This document shows positions 24,080-35,422 of a DNA stretch of 64,000 bases, one piece after another. A model generated the notes under the pieces. That model searched no databases. It saw only the letters and a program-made list of their open reading frames with translations, and had not been told where the DNA came from. Made by a program: the position numbers and the translations under genes. The DNA comes from Mytilus californianus (Eukaryota > Mollusca > Bivalvia > Mytilida > Mytilidae): the NCBI RefSeq assembly GCF_021869535.1, contig NW_026262679.1:43632426-43696425 (forward strand), given 5' to 3'. Each line of letters starts with the position of its first letter. The stretch's first letter is position 1.

Positions 24080-24250
24080 CCATAGATGTAATTTAGCTGC
24101 TGCCATAGTACTGCATTGTTTTTCTTCATATGTGTATTTCTCCATGATTTCTTGAGCTTTCCTGGCGTCAGCTTCTTTGAAACTTGAATCTTTTTGTGTA
24201 CTTAGCCTTCCCGCTAAAGCTTTGCAATGTAACTGTATATCTTCAAAGTC
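24080..24250 (-). CDS. KY-like gene exon 7, helical C-terminal region (last exon found)
   Basis: Encodes residues 724-780, from DFEDIQLHCK to AAAKLHLW. The acceptor is ATATTACAG|GAC and the donor is ATGG|GTAGGT, both phase 0. The pattern ARKAQEIMEKYTYEEK followed by MAAAKLHLW again resembles the A-A-x-x-L-x-x-W end of dynein-stalk-like helices. The frame is still open, so at least one more exon is expected at lower coordinates; I could not find it. A repeat E copy ends about 20 bp downstream of the donor, so the intron border sits right at a repeat insertion. Confidence 0.75.
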
Positions 24251-24289
24251 CTGTAATATAATGTACATTCAAATTGGTTTTTTTTAAAT

Positions 24290-24480
24290 AATTTTATGCC
24301 CCCGCCACAGCGGAGGGGATACTGTACATTTATTTCCCGTGCCGGAGGGAGATATGAAGATTTGTTCACCCAAGAATATTCATATTTCACGAGGGCTCTG
24401 CCCGAGGGAAATATGATTTTTCGAGGGTGAGCAAATCTTCATATCTCCCGAGGCAAAGGGAAATGAATGTTTTATTCCAC
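24290..24480. repeat. Palindromic element with TGCCCCCGC start
   Basis: Long imperfect inverted repeat: GGGAGATATGAAGATTTG with TTCACCC near 24346-24370 pairs with GGGTGAGCAAATCTTC with ATATCTCCC near 24424-24449. It begins with ATGCCCCCGCCACAGCGGAG, like the ends of the element at 13912-14596. It lies in the intron between exons 7 and 6. Confidence 0.7.
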
Positions 24481-25419
24481 TGCCTATGCTTTGTTTACTA
24501 TCCATACATTAAATATTATTTTGCATACATTTTTTTTCTTATCCGCTTGTTTTTGTAAGTCAAACTAAACACGAGATACCCATTGATAAACAGTAAGGAT
24601 CAAAATTTAATTATAAGTCTTTTTGTTTTATCGTCTGAAATAAATTTGAACATGATAATGATTTTTGCTATCACTATTTTAAGAAGAATAAGAAGTTCAA
24701 AACGTTATGTACATTAACCGCGCGTAACGTCGCACGAAGTAATCCCGACATTTCAGAGGGGAATATGATCCTCAGAATGGAATATGAAGATTTGTTCAAT
24801 GACAAGTGGGATAGTCTCAACCAATCAAATATTGATTAAACTATCAATATGTTTAAACAGTGGAATAATAAGTGTTACCCTTGTCCGTCTGTACGTCCGA
24901 TGTTTGAAATTTTTGGTATGCAATATTAAGCATGATTTGGTTGGCCATTTTGCATTTTGTTTGTTATATCTGAGCATGCGCTTGCATAAGACACATGAAT
25001 TTGTATACAATTCAGATTCAAATGAATGACAGGACATTCGGGAATCATTTTCTTTTCGCAATCATTCCCCAGGAAATCGAAACTAAGTAATGAAAAGTAA
25101 TAATAACGAACTCCACCTTGCATATGCATACAGGGAGATACCAGGCATATGCGTAAACGGGATAGCATCCCAACGACACAAATAACAAAAAGACATTGTT
25201 TATTCAAGCTTATTGTATAAGAAATATACAATACAAAACCTAAACATATGAAAACAGACAATCAAATTCCTGTCAGACAGAAATGTATATTGTGTAATGA
25301 TTCTGGAAAACAATTATCAACCTTTTACCTTTTACTGAAAATATCGCTTAATCTCGAGAAGTTAAGTGATAGATTAAAATGAGGTCAAGGGCATACAGAT
25401 TGAAACATAGACAGCTTTA
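24481..25419. other. Intron sequence, little recognised
   Basis: 24740-24800 repeats the GAATATGAAGATTTGTTCA word of the neighbouring palindrome. 24870-24910 has TTACCCTTGTCCGTCTGTAC, a molluscan repeat end. No exon is visible on either strand. Confidence 0.45.
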
Positions 25420-25565
25420 TGCAAAAAGCTGACTATACGATATGGGTTTTTTCTCAATGATGAAGGCCGTACGGTGGCCTATAATTGCTTACATTCACCT
25501 CATTTAAACTCTGGGGTATACTACATTATAGTTGTCTTATTGGCAATCATACCACATCTCCTCAT
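25420..25565 (+). repeat. Short tail A copy in intron
   Basis: GACTATACGATATGGG, GAAGGCCGTACGGTGGCC and TAGTTGTCTTATTGGCAATC, opposite to the direction of the gene. Confidence 0.78.
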
Positions 25566-26106
25566 TTTTTTTTTTATATTAGTGGTAGGTAAATTCGCGA
25601 ACCTACATGTATGACTCCTACCCTATAAATGGGAAAACATTCTCGTTACTAGTAGATTGAATGTATGATTTAGATAAAACTTAAAACTTACTTAGTTAAA
25701 GCATATATACATGTATGACGAACCCAAAGCAAATTTGTCAACAATATGTGACAAAATGACGAAAATAATCACAAAAACACCATTATCAGTAATAATACAA
25801 TAATTGTATAATTGTTTTGCCACTGAGTAACATTTTTACAGATGACAATGTAGAAAAAGTACAAAAACAAGAGTACCAGGAGTATATCAGTTTATCAGCT
25901 TTATATAAAAACAAAAATTCTCAAAATTTGGGAAAAGCCGGAGTCGATTGACAGACTTTTCCTGTTTTGTTTACCTGTATGATATACATGTGTCTTGGAA
26001 TATAAATCTATCATTTTCTTTCTCGCATAAATGTCAATCATTATTCAATACCCGCATGGCTATTGATAGTAATACCCCGCATGGCTATTGATAGTAACTT
26101 ACAAAC

Positions 26107-26384
26107 CTCATTTTCATCAACATCACATCCAAACAATACCAGAAGAGCTGTTAAAGTGTTTTTGACAACATCATTCGGAACATTTCGATTCCGTAATTCT
26201 AATAAGGCATCTAGCAGCCTGGGAAGATCACACGTAAAACCTTTCAATTGACGAAGAGACTCGGCAAACTTCTCCAATACTTGAATATCGCGTAAGAATA
26301 TGTTCATAAATTTAGAACTCTTTATCATTTTGATTGTCAATTCTACATTTCCTAAATTTTTTCTCAGTCTTGCATCATGGATTG
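26107..26384 (-). CDS. KY-like gene exon 6, helical C-terminal region
   Basis: Encodes residues 632-723. The acceptor TTTATTTTCAG|CA completes Ala631 begun in exon 5, and the donor is GAG|GTTTGT in phase 0. The helical repeat continues (AIHDARLRKNLGNVE) and leads to PRLLDALLELRNRNVPNDVVKNTLTALLVLFG. The P-x-x-V-x-x-x-x-x-A-L-L-x-L-x-G pattern recalls the stalk-base helices of dynein heavy chains and the same segment in large molluscan KY-like proteins. The phase match with both neighbours is strong support. No enzymatic motif is visible. Confidence 0.8.
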
Positions 26385-26699
26385 CTGAAAATAAACATTG
26401 ATTTCATTGAAATAACCTGAATGTTTTTGTTACATGCATCATAGTAAAAGTGAAATCTCATCTTATAACTAAATTCGTACACATGCCTGTTGATTTCTTT
26501 TGGAATTACAACGTAAACAGGCACTATATATAATAATAATACTAAAATACAGTGCAAGCTTGAAATTTTGGAAAATCTGAAGTTCGAAGTTTCATTTAAA
26601 AACAATAACATCGTTCCAAGTAGTATCCTCCAAAATCACAAAGTGTGATTTCTTGTTGGTGTATGTGTGCACAATGAATAAAAGAAAAAAAATCACGAT

Positions 26700-27348
26700 T
26701 TCACACTGAATGGATAGTATATTGTGGTTTAACGTTGTAAATTACAGGGGAGGTAATGACGTTGCTAACGTAAATTGTTATTTTCGCGACGTCAAACTGT
26801 GACTTATCGGGAAAAGATGCAGTTTTCGACTGATTTTTATCATTCAAACTGATTTAACTTGAAAACGAGTTCATGGACCCCTCTTTTTTAAAATGACATT
26901 TGGTTTGATTACGTATGAAGATTATGTTTACCAATTTTCATGAAAAAGTCAATAGTGCAATTTTTTTAAATTTGATAAATATACAGCAAAAAATGACGTT
27001 TTTTTTTCTACAAACATGATCATTTGATTAATATGAGTTATTTGTAAAAATGAAATGTACAAATTTATAGAACATTTATGAAAAACAGAAATTACAAATA
27101 ATTTAACAAAAAACATCTTGTGTTTATCTTTTAAAACAAAACTTTTTTGTATTTCTATCGAAAAGAAAAAAACGTCCACAAATCAGAATTTTGAGGAAAT
27201 ATCTGAAATTTCAACCTCAATTTACTCAAAAAGTAGCACATGATGGTATATTTTTTATTACATATTTATTTTAATCAGGTAAAAAATAGCCTATATGCAA
27301 ATTTTCATCAAAATTTCATTATGGGATCAAAACTGTATCGTATGCCCT
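26700..27348. mobile_element. GGGCA-type TTAA MITE, left end lost
   Basis: Shares with 32521-33088 the words GGTAATGACGTTGCTAACGT, ACAGCAAAAAATG, AAAAGTAGCACATGATG and the end GTATGCCC|TTAA. The left terminal repeat is missing. Located in the intron between exons 6 and 5. Confidence 0.7.
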
Positions 27349-28884
27349 TAAATATGATTGCGACACGCCAAATAATGACATTTTTAAACCAGGAAACCAA
27401 GAAGTAGTAAATATTTGAAAGTAAAATTTAAAACCTGTAGTCAACATGAAATGTTATGAGAATCTTTGTCTTAGCAACATTTTCATTTCTACTACCTATT
27501 GAGAAAAATAATGAGGATGCAGACAATAGAAAGTTGTATAGCACGCATGTATATTCGGTTAGTTTCTGTTCAAGCTGTTTTCGGTTGTATTATTTTAGGG
27601 AGCTAGATAGTGAAACTACACGTACATGTCGGTCATGAAACTTTACTCAGTACTCGGAAGAACAAAATTTGTGCTAGAAACACCAAATCCAGTATTTTGA
27701 TTAATTGAATTCTGAGTCTAAGTACGATAATCGTGCTCCAAATGGCCTGGATCCTTGTAATCTGACATTTGAAATTTGAAATTAATACTAAGACTTGACA
27801 ATGTGCTCAAACTACATGTGATAATGTATACCAAGTTTGCTACTTTTACCTCAACTGCTGAGTTTGTGAAAAATTGGCATGTTTGTGGTTACTACAATAG
27901 CTGACCATTGACTAGTTTCACCCATGACCTGTTAACAATTAAAATGAAACTGTTCCACTTCTCTTGATTAATCAGTTTGGTCATGTCGCATATATAATAC
28001 AGACAATTATAGATGTCTTTAGTTAATTTTATTATATTGTTGACTTTCTTAGCCTGTCTCATTAACATATACTAGTACCACAAAACTTTTTCATCATAAG
28101 GTAGTGTTGGCGACTGGCACATACACATGCAGTTTTAACACATATAAGATGGACACAGCACATAGACGTACAGCACCGTTACATGTAGGGAAATTTAAAT
28201 CTTAGGCATCATTGGAATACAAGAAGACATACTAAATTGACATGTACATGTAGTACTGTTACAAGTAGTGAATTAAAAACTTTCAATGTGTAGTGAAATA
28301 CAGACAAACACACTACATGGATGTACGGTATCTTTACAATGAGGCAATGCTAAAAAGTTCACCTCATTGAAAAAAAAATATGCATACTTATATAATCCCC
28401 ATAAATATTTTGTACAGCTCCATAGAAGAAACTAAATAATGCATGTAACAGCTGTTATCTATATATATATATATATATATGTAAAATAGGAGAGTAAGGC
28501 ACTTGTTTTCCTAATTAAATCGACCGTTTGATGTTCTTTATAATCAAAAGTTCAGTAACAGAAATATTTTTGATGTATTTTCTCAAAGTTGCTTATATTT
28601 CGGACACACTAGGATACATAGGGATTCGTCCTCAATACACTGACAGCAATTTGTACATATACGAGACGCAACAACTCAATAATTTGGTAGCGTCCCGTTT
28701 CAGCTGCTAACGAACGAGAAAAAAAGTTATGTTTGTACAGTTTTGGTTTAAAAATCTTCTTTGTAAGAAATAATTAAAGATATCGGCATGTAAAGTCATG
28801 CCCCCACTTTCCAAAGTAAAAAAAAAACTTATATCAATTTACCTTACGCTTTTGCTTACACAACTTATGATAAATTAAGTGTAC
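27349..28884. other. Intron sequence, nothing recognised
   Basis: AT-rich, with an (AT)n run at 28460-28480. No exon or repeat family recognised. Confidence 0.4.
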
Positions 28885-29053
28885 CTTTCCTGAGAGTTAG
28901 AACCTCAATTTTCTGTCGGGCATAGTTCATATCAGCATCGTCTTCACCGAGTTGTGTCCTCTCACAATGTAACAAGCATTTGTTTATCAGTTCCATATCA
29001 TCTCCTTCCATGGCAGTCAGTAGATTACGTCGGGCAAATCGCTTACTCCCATT
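28885..29053 (-). CDS. KY-like gene exon 5, helical C-terminal region
   Basis: Encodes residues 575-630 plus one base of Ala631. The acceptor is ATAATTATCAG|AAT (phase 0) and the donor is AAAG|GTACAC (phase 1). The sequence, RFARRNLLTAMEGDDMELINKC..., is amphipathic helix with regularly spaced Leu/Ile/Met, ending YARQKIEVLTLRK. This helical hairpin repeat is what I remember following the KY domain in molluscan relatives. Exon 4 ends and exon 5 begins in phase 0, so the two can join without another exon, although the intron is about 4.9 kb. It could instead be the first recognised exon of a separate gene. Confidence 0.72.
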
Positions 29054-29109
29054 CTGATAATTATACAATCATTACTTGATGGGTATAAAACTAACGATGC
29101 AGTCATTCG

Positions 29110-29308
29110 TATCACCAGACCAGTAGTCAGCACTTCTGTGTTGACATAAATTATCATTGATATGGTCATAATAACAAATTAACTTTCAAAATACTAACGA
29201 TTTTCTACCCCAGGAATAGATTACCTTAGTTGTATTTAGTAAAAACCTCACGGAACTTTGGGTCCTCAATGCTCCTTAACTTCGTACTTTATTTGGTCTT
29301 TATACAGT
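29110..29308 (+). repeat. Body of a mussel hammerhead-ribozyme element (retrozyme-like), ribozyme missing
   Basis: Words TATCACCAGACCAGTAGTCA, GCACTTCTGTGTTGACAT, ATAGATTACCTTAG and TTGGGTCCTCAATGCTCC form a block that I remember as the spacer between hammerhead ribozymes in mussel repeats. Neither side carries the CTGATGAG core here. The identification rests on memory of the family. Confidence 0.5.
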
Positions 29309-31112
29309 CAGAAAGCTGACCCCGGTTTGACCCCATTCCTTAAAGCAACAATGGAAGTCATGTGACTACCATATTTGGGCATTTTTTGGGTCATTTTTTC
29401 CTCAACTGAAACGACTCTGTTTCCTCCAAAAAGTCATATCAAATGAAATCAAAGCATGCTGTACGTTACAAATGCCAATTGTGTATACTTTTTAGAAGTT
29501 CTCACATAAAAATTGTTTTGATTAAACGTACTGAATTAGAATACAAAGCCTTCAAACCAAAGGTCGTCACTCGTCGCGTCAAGTTTTTTCAACACATCAG
29601 TTGAAATTTCTTTCTTAACTTCTGGGGAACCTATGCTGAATTTAAAATATGTGATGAGGCTTTTTATAAACTGGCCCGTGTCAAATTTGTGCCACTTAAT
29701 ACGCTGTAATACGCAAATGTGCCACTTCGATGTGTCGATATTTCTGACGAAGCGGTGCCGATAGTAATTTACGAGTTACGTCCCTTTGTTGACACTTTTC
29801 ATGAACAAACTTATTGGTACTATCATATATATTATTATTAAAATTATGCACCATATACTGTTATATACAAGTGATTATTATTAAAATAATTTTACTAAAT
29901 ATATGTTGATACTAAAGACATATATAAAACAATTAGGTAAACACATATTATCACTTTTACAACAATTTCAGAACTGAAATAGGGCTTTGATGTTACTCTG
30001 TGCCATAATATATTATTCCAAGGGTAACTTTCATATTCATATTTTGGTAAATAATTTTACTGCTGTAACCAATATATATCAACCAGGAACATATATATTG
30101 ACTGTTCCCAGTATCAACACAGAAATAAATTTCTACTACATAAAGACAAGGGGTAGCCAAAATATGCATGACTACTGGATCTAGACAGGGTTAAAATGAT
30201 CACAAACAGGAATTCTGTTTCAGTATTGATACCTGATCCTACCTTTTTCATTTACATTAAAAAGAAATTATAATCAAAGTATTCTATTCCTTATTAATAT
30301 TTGAAATAAAAGGAAATTGATTTGCAATCCTTGTATGATTAAACGAAATATACAATACATTTTGTCTCATTGATTCCATGCAAGTTCTAATGAATGGACT
30401 CAAATTATAAAAAAAAGCCTAAACAATGGATAATTATTTAAAATGGTTTATAGCCTAATCATGAACTTGCGAATAAATAAGCTCGGTCTCATATTCTTCT
30501 TTTATTTAAAAAAAATAAATAGCTTTGCTTATTAAAAGTATTTCAGAGGGACAGAGCACTTTCTGAGTGCTAAGTCAACAATTATGTTTTAGATCACAAG
30601 TCATAAGTAAGTCACACTTCATGTAAGTATTAAAATGCGTTGAATAAGAGTGATTAAAATGCGTCTGAAAGAGATTTTTTTAAGTTCAAAGGGCAATACT
30701 TTTGCATTTACTTTTGCAGGATTCCTTTATCACAAAAAAAAATGATACTAACAATGAACTGAGTTTTTTTTAGTCAACTAAGGTTGTGCACATACAGTAT
30801 AAAATTTCCTTACCTTATTGTTTTAGTTAACGTCAAACATTTCACTTAAAGAGAATAATTAATCCAGTCAAATTCACAGCTGAACTCGCCATTGCTTTTT
30901 CAAACAAACACACTAAATGTGTGTGCATTATGTTCAGATGCATGTTGACATCGATGTGTATGACCAAAAAACTACAATGTCAAAAAATGTCTTTCTTTTG
31001 GAATTTAGTTCGGATGGGGTTTCCTAAGGGGTGACAGAACGTTAGACTTGATTTTTTTTTAATTTTGAGATATTATTAATTTGTTATATGGTATAATCTT
31101 TGTTTATCTGTG
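29309..31112. other. Intron sequence, nothing recognised
   Basis: AT-rich. The frame at 29987-30184 has no family signature. Confidence 0.4.
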
Positions 31113-31241
31113 AAAAAAGAAGAAAAAATAACAGACAATTTCGCATAATCTATTAACGTAATTGTTAAAAGACGGCCAAAAAAGAAGAAAAATAACAGAC
31201 AATTTCGCATAATCTATTAACGTAATTGTTAAAAGACGGCC
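31113..31241. repeat. Two-copy 64-65-bp tandem duplication
   Basis: Copies 31113-31177 and 31178-31241 are identical apart from one A in the A-rich start. Key words are ACAGACAATTTCGCATAATC and TAAAAGACGGCC. The near-identity implies a recent duplication. Confidence 0.95.
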
Positions 31242-31494
31242 AATTTAAGTATTATTTTCTTTAATAATAAGACACGTGCTTAAAAGATAGAAAGAAATCT
31301 ATTTCTGATCCCAATGACAAGTAAGAAACAGAAAATAGAAAATTTTCCAAATTGCCGCCAAATTATTTTTTCCGCGAAATTAACGCAATTTCAGAATGGC
31401 GGGCTTTAATATCAGTCCCATTGTTGTCTTATGAAAGTAGCAACAACGGTCGTTTCTAAGGGCTTGCTTTCCGACTGATAATTGTATGATTCGA

Positions 31495-31531
31495 GCGTCG
31501 CTGATGAGTAGACGAAACGCGCGTCTGGCGT
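31495..31531 (+). ncRNA. Hammerhead ribozyme, type I, stem II truncated
   Basis: Elements in order: GCGTCG (stem I, 31495-31500), CTGATGAG core (31501-31508), TAGAC (31509-31513), GAAAC (31514-31518), GCGC (31519-31522), GTC cleavage triplet (31523-31525) and TGGCGT (stem I return). The catalytic core and the very short stem III are intact. The 5-prime half of stem II seen in the other copy (TCTTTTG) is missing, so this RNA probably no longer cleaves. The following TAAGCATGGTATTTATATG resembles the sequence after the copy at 40243-40280. Confidence 0.75.
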
Positions 31532-31574
31532 ACTAAGTTTTAAGCATGGTATTTATATGAGTTTATTATCACAC

Positions 31575-32516
31575 TAAGTGCTAGTATGATAGAAAAATTT
31601 ATAGAATTGGTTACAGTTTGATTAACTGGTGTTATATATATCATTCAATTTGCAACGCTAAATATATACATGTACATCATATGACTGTTCATTGTAGGAG
31701 AATATAAAATTCATTCGTAAACGAACTTTAGAAACAGGAAGAAAAGCGAGGTTTCTCCTGTATAAGCAAGGTCAAAGAAATTAAGATTTTCCCTACAATA
31801 AACTTATATTGTCATCCCAAATTCCGGAAATAATCAAATCTCGAGTCCAGATAAGTATAAATCCCGAATTCCCGCAAAAATAAAAGCCCAATCCCAAAGT
31901 CCCGAAAAAGTTCCTTCAGTCCCTATTTTTAGGGCAAACGATACGGTAGAAAGGGCAGATAATAGTGCATCCAAATGTAACGCGTTGTTTTCAACGTTGC
32001 TAAGGATAAGCATACAAAACTCGTGGAAAAATTAATAACGTCATCAAATCGGTTATGTGAATTTGATTTTTTTAATCTTTAAGTATTTGCAATGGAAAAT
32101 GAGCTTTTTCGCGAAATCTGCTGCGGGTGCATAAAATTCGTGGCAAATGAAGACTTTTCTATTATAAATAAATTCGTATATTACAGTAATTCGTACAGCG
32201 TTTTGCTGCAAGGCGGGAAAAGCTGCACACGATAATGCATTAAGAATACACTGCAACGTAATGTAGCGCCAAAAAAGGGAAATGGGATCTGCAGCATTTA
32301 TAAACTTGATTTTCTATTTCTAGCTAAAAGATGAGCACATAGACCCCTTTTTTTAAATTTTGCAATCGACTATATCCTACTTCAAGTATGTTCAACGATA
32401 ACGCTTTTTTCTATAATGCATTTGTATAGGCTAGAAAATTGTAAACTTTTTATTACTGATAATTGTATGATTTTACAAAACATGTATCGCATCTAACCTT
32501 CCTTTTAGGGACTGCC
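31575..32516. other. Intron sequence with possible MITE fragment
   Basis: 31930-31960 has TAGGGCAAACGATACGGTAG, like the ends of GGGCA-type TTAA MITEs. No coding signal; the rest is not recognised. Confidence 0.4.
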
Positions 32517-32520
32517 TTAA

Positions 32521-33088
32521 GGGCAAGCGACTCAGTAACAGCCTGAGGGGAGATAATGACGTTGCTAACGTCAAATGTTATTTTTCAGGAAAAGATGCAT
32601 ATTTCTACTGATATTAATCATTAGCTGATAAACGAGAACATGGACACCTCTTTTTGAAAATGACATTTTGCTTGGTTATGTATGATGATTATTTGTACCA
32701 ATTGCTTTTTTTTAAATAAGATAAATATACAACAAAAAATGCCGTTTTTTTTTCTAGTCATGAAAATTGGATAAAAATAAATCATATCCAAAGAATTGTT
32801 ACACAAATTCATTGTATAATTATGTAAAGAAGATAATAAAAATGCTTTTTACAAAAATCTGCTTGTTTACCTTTTGAAACAAAAAAGTTGGGTATGTATG
32901 TCCAAATCCCCGCCGGGATAAATGTCCAGAAAACCGAAATTTTCAGTAAATGTCTAAAATTTCTACCCCACTTATCTCTAAAAGTAGCACATGAAGATAC
33001 ATTTTTTAATACATATTTGGGTGAAAATAGCTTGTTTACATATTTTCGTCAAAAAATCATCGTGGGTTCAAAACCGTTTAGTATGCCC
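32521..33088. mobile_element. GGGCA-type TTAA MITE, 568 bp
   Basis: Flanked by TTAA at 32517-32520 and 33089-33092. Ends are GGGCAAGCGACTCAG and TTTAGTATGCCC; only the outer five bases pair well. The interior matches 26700-27348. The right TTAA is shared with the next element. Confidence 0.75.
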
Positions 33089-33092
33089 TTAA

Positions 33093-33556
33093 GGTATAAA
33101 ACCACTAATTCATAGCCCAGTTGCTTTCTATGTTAAATTCTGCAATTTCAAGCATTAATGGCTACTTTGTCTTAAGTTCAAATAAAGTGGCAGTCATTTC
33201 ATGTCAAAACTATACCTTATCCTGACTTGTGCTGAAAAAAATTCAACATACTTTTAATTGCATATTAGAACGTACTGCTTCCCGGAAGTTTAATAGTACA
33301 AAAACAGGTGCTTCTGATCTGAACAACAGGGAAAATGTGCCCTATTATAATTTTAAATACTTCTTTATTACTCAAAAGAAACTTTCAATAAGGGTTCTAC
33401 AGTGATCCCAAGTCTCCAAGCTTTCTTTTGATACCAAAACTACCCAAATATTTCACCAATTGATACAGCTATGCGTAGGAACTATATTTTGTTTAAAATA
33501 TGTACTACTTTCTTGTATGCTCTTTCCGACCGGGCCTGAATTAGTGGTTCTATACC
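33093..33556. mobile_element. MITE C, 464 bp, TTAA-flanked
   Basis: Terminal inverted repeats GGTATAAAACCACTAATTCA (33093) and TGAATTAGTGGTTCTATACC (to 33556) differ at one base. TTAA lies at 33089-33092 and 33557-33560. Other copies: 57191-57567 (complete, opposite orientation) and 55738-55979 (partial). Confidence 0.9.
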
Positions 33557-33560
33557 TTAA

Positions 33561-33940
33561 AGGCCAACAAATTAAGGAACACTACCACCCCCCCCCAAAA
33601 AAAAATCTCTTTCCGTTTAAAAAGGATTGAAAAATTTAATTTTGGGTTTCAACATGAAACATGCAAATTTCAAACTGATATATCTCGAAAAATAAGTCAT
33701 GATGGTATATTTTTTATTGCATATTTCATTGGTGCACTTTGTGTCAAAATTTTAAGGAAAAATCAACGAGAGACCTTTTCTGTACCGTATTCCCTTTTTC
33801 ATTGAAATCACTCCGATTTGGGGAAACCGAATTTTATGTATGTGTGTAAATAAAAAAGGGGGTATGTAAATCGGTAAATTATCAAGTAGGGCACATGTGA
33901 AACCGATACGCTATATTAATGTGAACATAAAGGTTACAGC
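33561..33940. other. Intron or 3-prime flank of exon 4, repeat-like
   Basis: Contains a C run followed by an A run (33590-33605), and CATGATGGTATATTTTTTAT, which is also present at 27240-27260, so part of it comes from the GGGCA-type MITE family. Confidence 0.5.
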
Positions 33941-33970
33941 TTATTTGTTAGTAACTGCGATTGCATTTAC

Positions 33971-35156
33971 CTCATAACTTGGTAACTTTGAAGTGGTCAG
34001 GAAATAATTACACACAACAGACATTTCCGGTTCGATTGTATCATCTTGATGTCTTGAACGGTGTCCAGTATAAATTCGGAGGTAGCAATTTTCCTTTGTC
34101 TGTGCATCTGTGACTATTTTTAGTTCTCTTGCAGACGTTTGCATATTATGTTCTTTTCCACTGGACTCGATCTTCCATGTAACTTTTTCATTTAATGCTT
34201 TCTGTAAATTTTTGTCATTTACGGAAGAATTGGTTATTAATTCCGTTCTTACAATCAGAGTCTTTAATACAATGCTGTCTACAAAAAATCTGATACTGGT
34301 AGGTTTTGTTTTGTCTACGTGAATCTGGCCATTTCTGTGAGAAGGTAAAATCAATCCAGCACTTTCCGTAACGGGTCCATAACCTATACCGGCACGTCCA
34401 GGATTAAAAGGTAATGGTTTGCAGTCTTGTATTTTCTCATTACAAACTAACTGAAATTCACCCAATCTCGCTAGACCTTGGTTGTGCCTACCACCGCTAA
34501 ATACTATTTTATATAGTCCCTTTGCTGGGAATTGAATTGTGCAGTTCCATTCTGGAGTGTTCCGTATCATGCTCACAAGTTTTGGAATATTTTCTGGATT
34601 GAGTAGATCTGTTTCAGCACCAGAAGTGTTTTCTTTTAGGAGCAACTCATACCATACATCAATTTCATTTCCAGTTTTTAAAGGCGCTTTAAATGAAATT
34701 TTAGCTTCACCATTCTTAGAAATAATAGAGCATCTGTCTTCACTAATCATCTCCATACCAAATCTCCAGAATGGCGGGAGAAGATATGCTTTGTCAAGGA
34801 ATTCATTTCTGCTTATTTGAGGTTTCACAAGCTGCCATTTACTATCGTTAGGATGGCAGGCATACAGAAATTCTTTTGGTTTAGGCATAATGTAATTATC
34901 ATCAAATGAATTCTGAATCGTGCCTGCAGATTCTTCCGTCCGTTTAGCGATAGTTTGCCCCCCTGCTTCCAACTTTATCCAGCCACCAGAGACCTTTCCA
35001 AATACTGAGCGACATGCCCAGAACGGATGTACAATGTGCCAGTTGTCATGGAGATAAACAGCGTTCCACAGACTGCCTCTTTCATCTCTATCACCAGGTT
35101 GATAATCGCCAGCTTTACAAATTCCACGTATTTGTGCACATAATACTCCACCTTTT
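33971..35156 (-). CDS. KY-like gene exon 4, rest of transglutaminase-like domain and KY C-terminal domain
   Basis: Encodes the end of Arg179 and residues 180-574. The acceptor is TTTTTTGTTCAG|A and the donor is TATGAG|GTAAAT (phase 0). The stretch IRGICKAGDYQPGD..RGSLWNAVYLHDNWHIVHPFWA is the hallmark strand region of the KY/hillarin transglutaminase-like fold. Active enzymes have HxWNAV and LVDPxW; here Ser207 stands at the His position and His222 at the Asp position. Next comes the block MPKPKEFLYACHPNDSKWQLVKP, typical of the KY C-terminal domain, followed by beta-rich sequence with LYKIVFSGGRH. If the donor is not used, the frame runs nine more codons to a TAA at 33941-33943, a possible short isoform. 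Confidence 0.92.
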
Positions 35157-35422
35157 CTGAACAAAAAATATTCAATTTGGTTGTAAAAGCATAAATCTCT
35201 CTGTTATATTTTAACATTTTAAAGCATATTGTGAAATCCTCTATTGTTTAGAGGTTAAATTTTAATTTCATATTCTGTCAGAATTAAAGAAATTTGGGTA
35301 AAATAATAAAAAAGGAGGTATTACAATATTATATTTTACGTTACTTGCCACTACACTTTGCAATTCTGATAAACTGTTTTTCTAGAAACAACCCCAGACT
35401 CTTAACAAACTAAATACGTTAC

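Noticed and set aside
23165..27348. A 4.2-kb TTAA transposon with GGGCATMCGATACAG ends
   Set aside because: It would enclose two conserved exons of the KY-like gene; the ends are better explained as two separate MITE fragments.
34110..34820. Plus-strand frames opposite the KY-like exon 4
   Set aside because: Antisense shadows of the conserved minus-strand exon.
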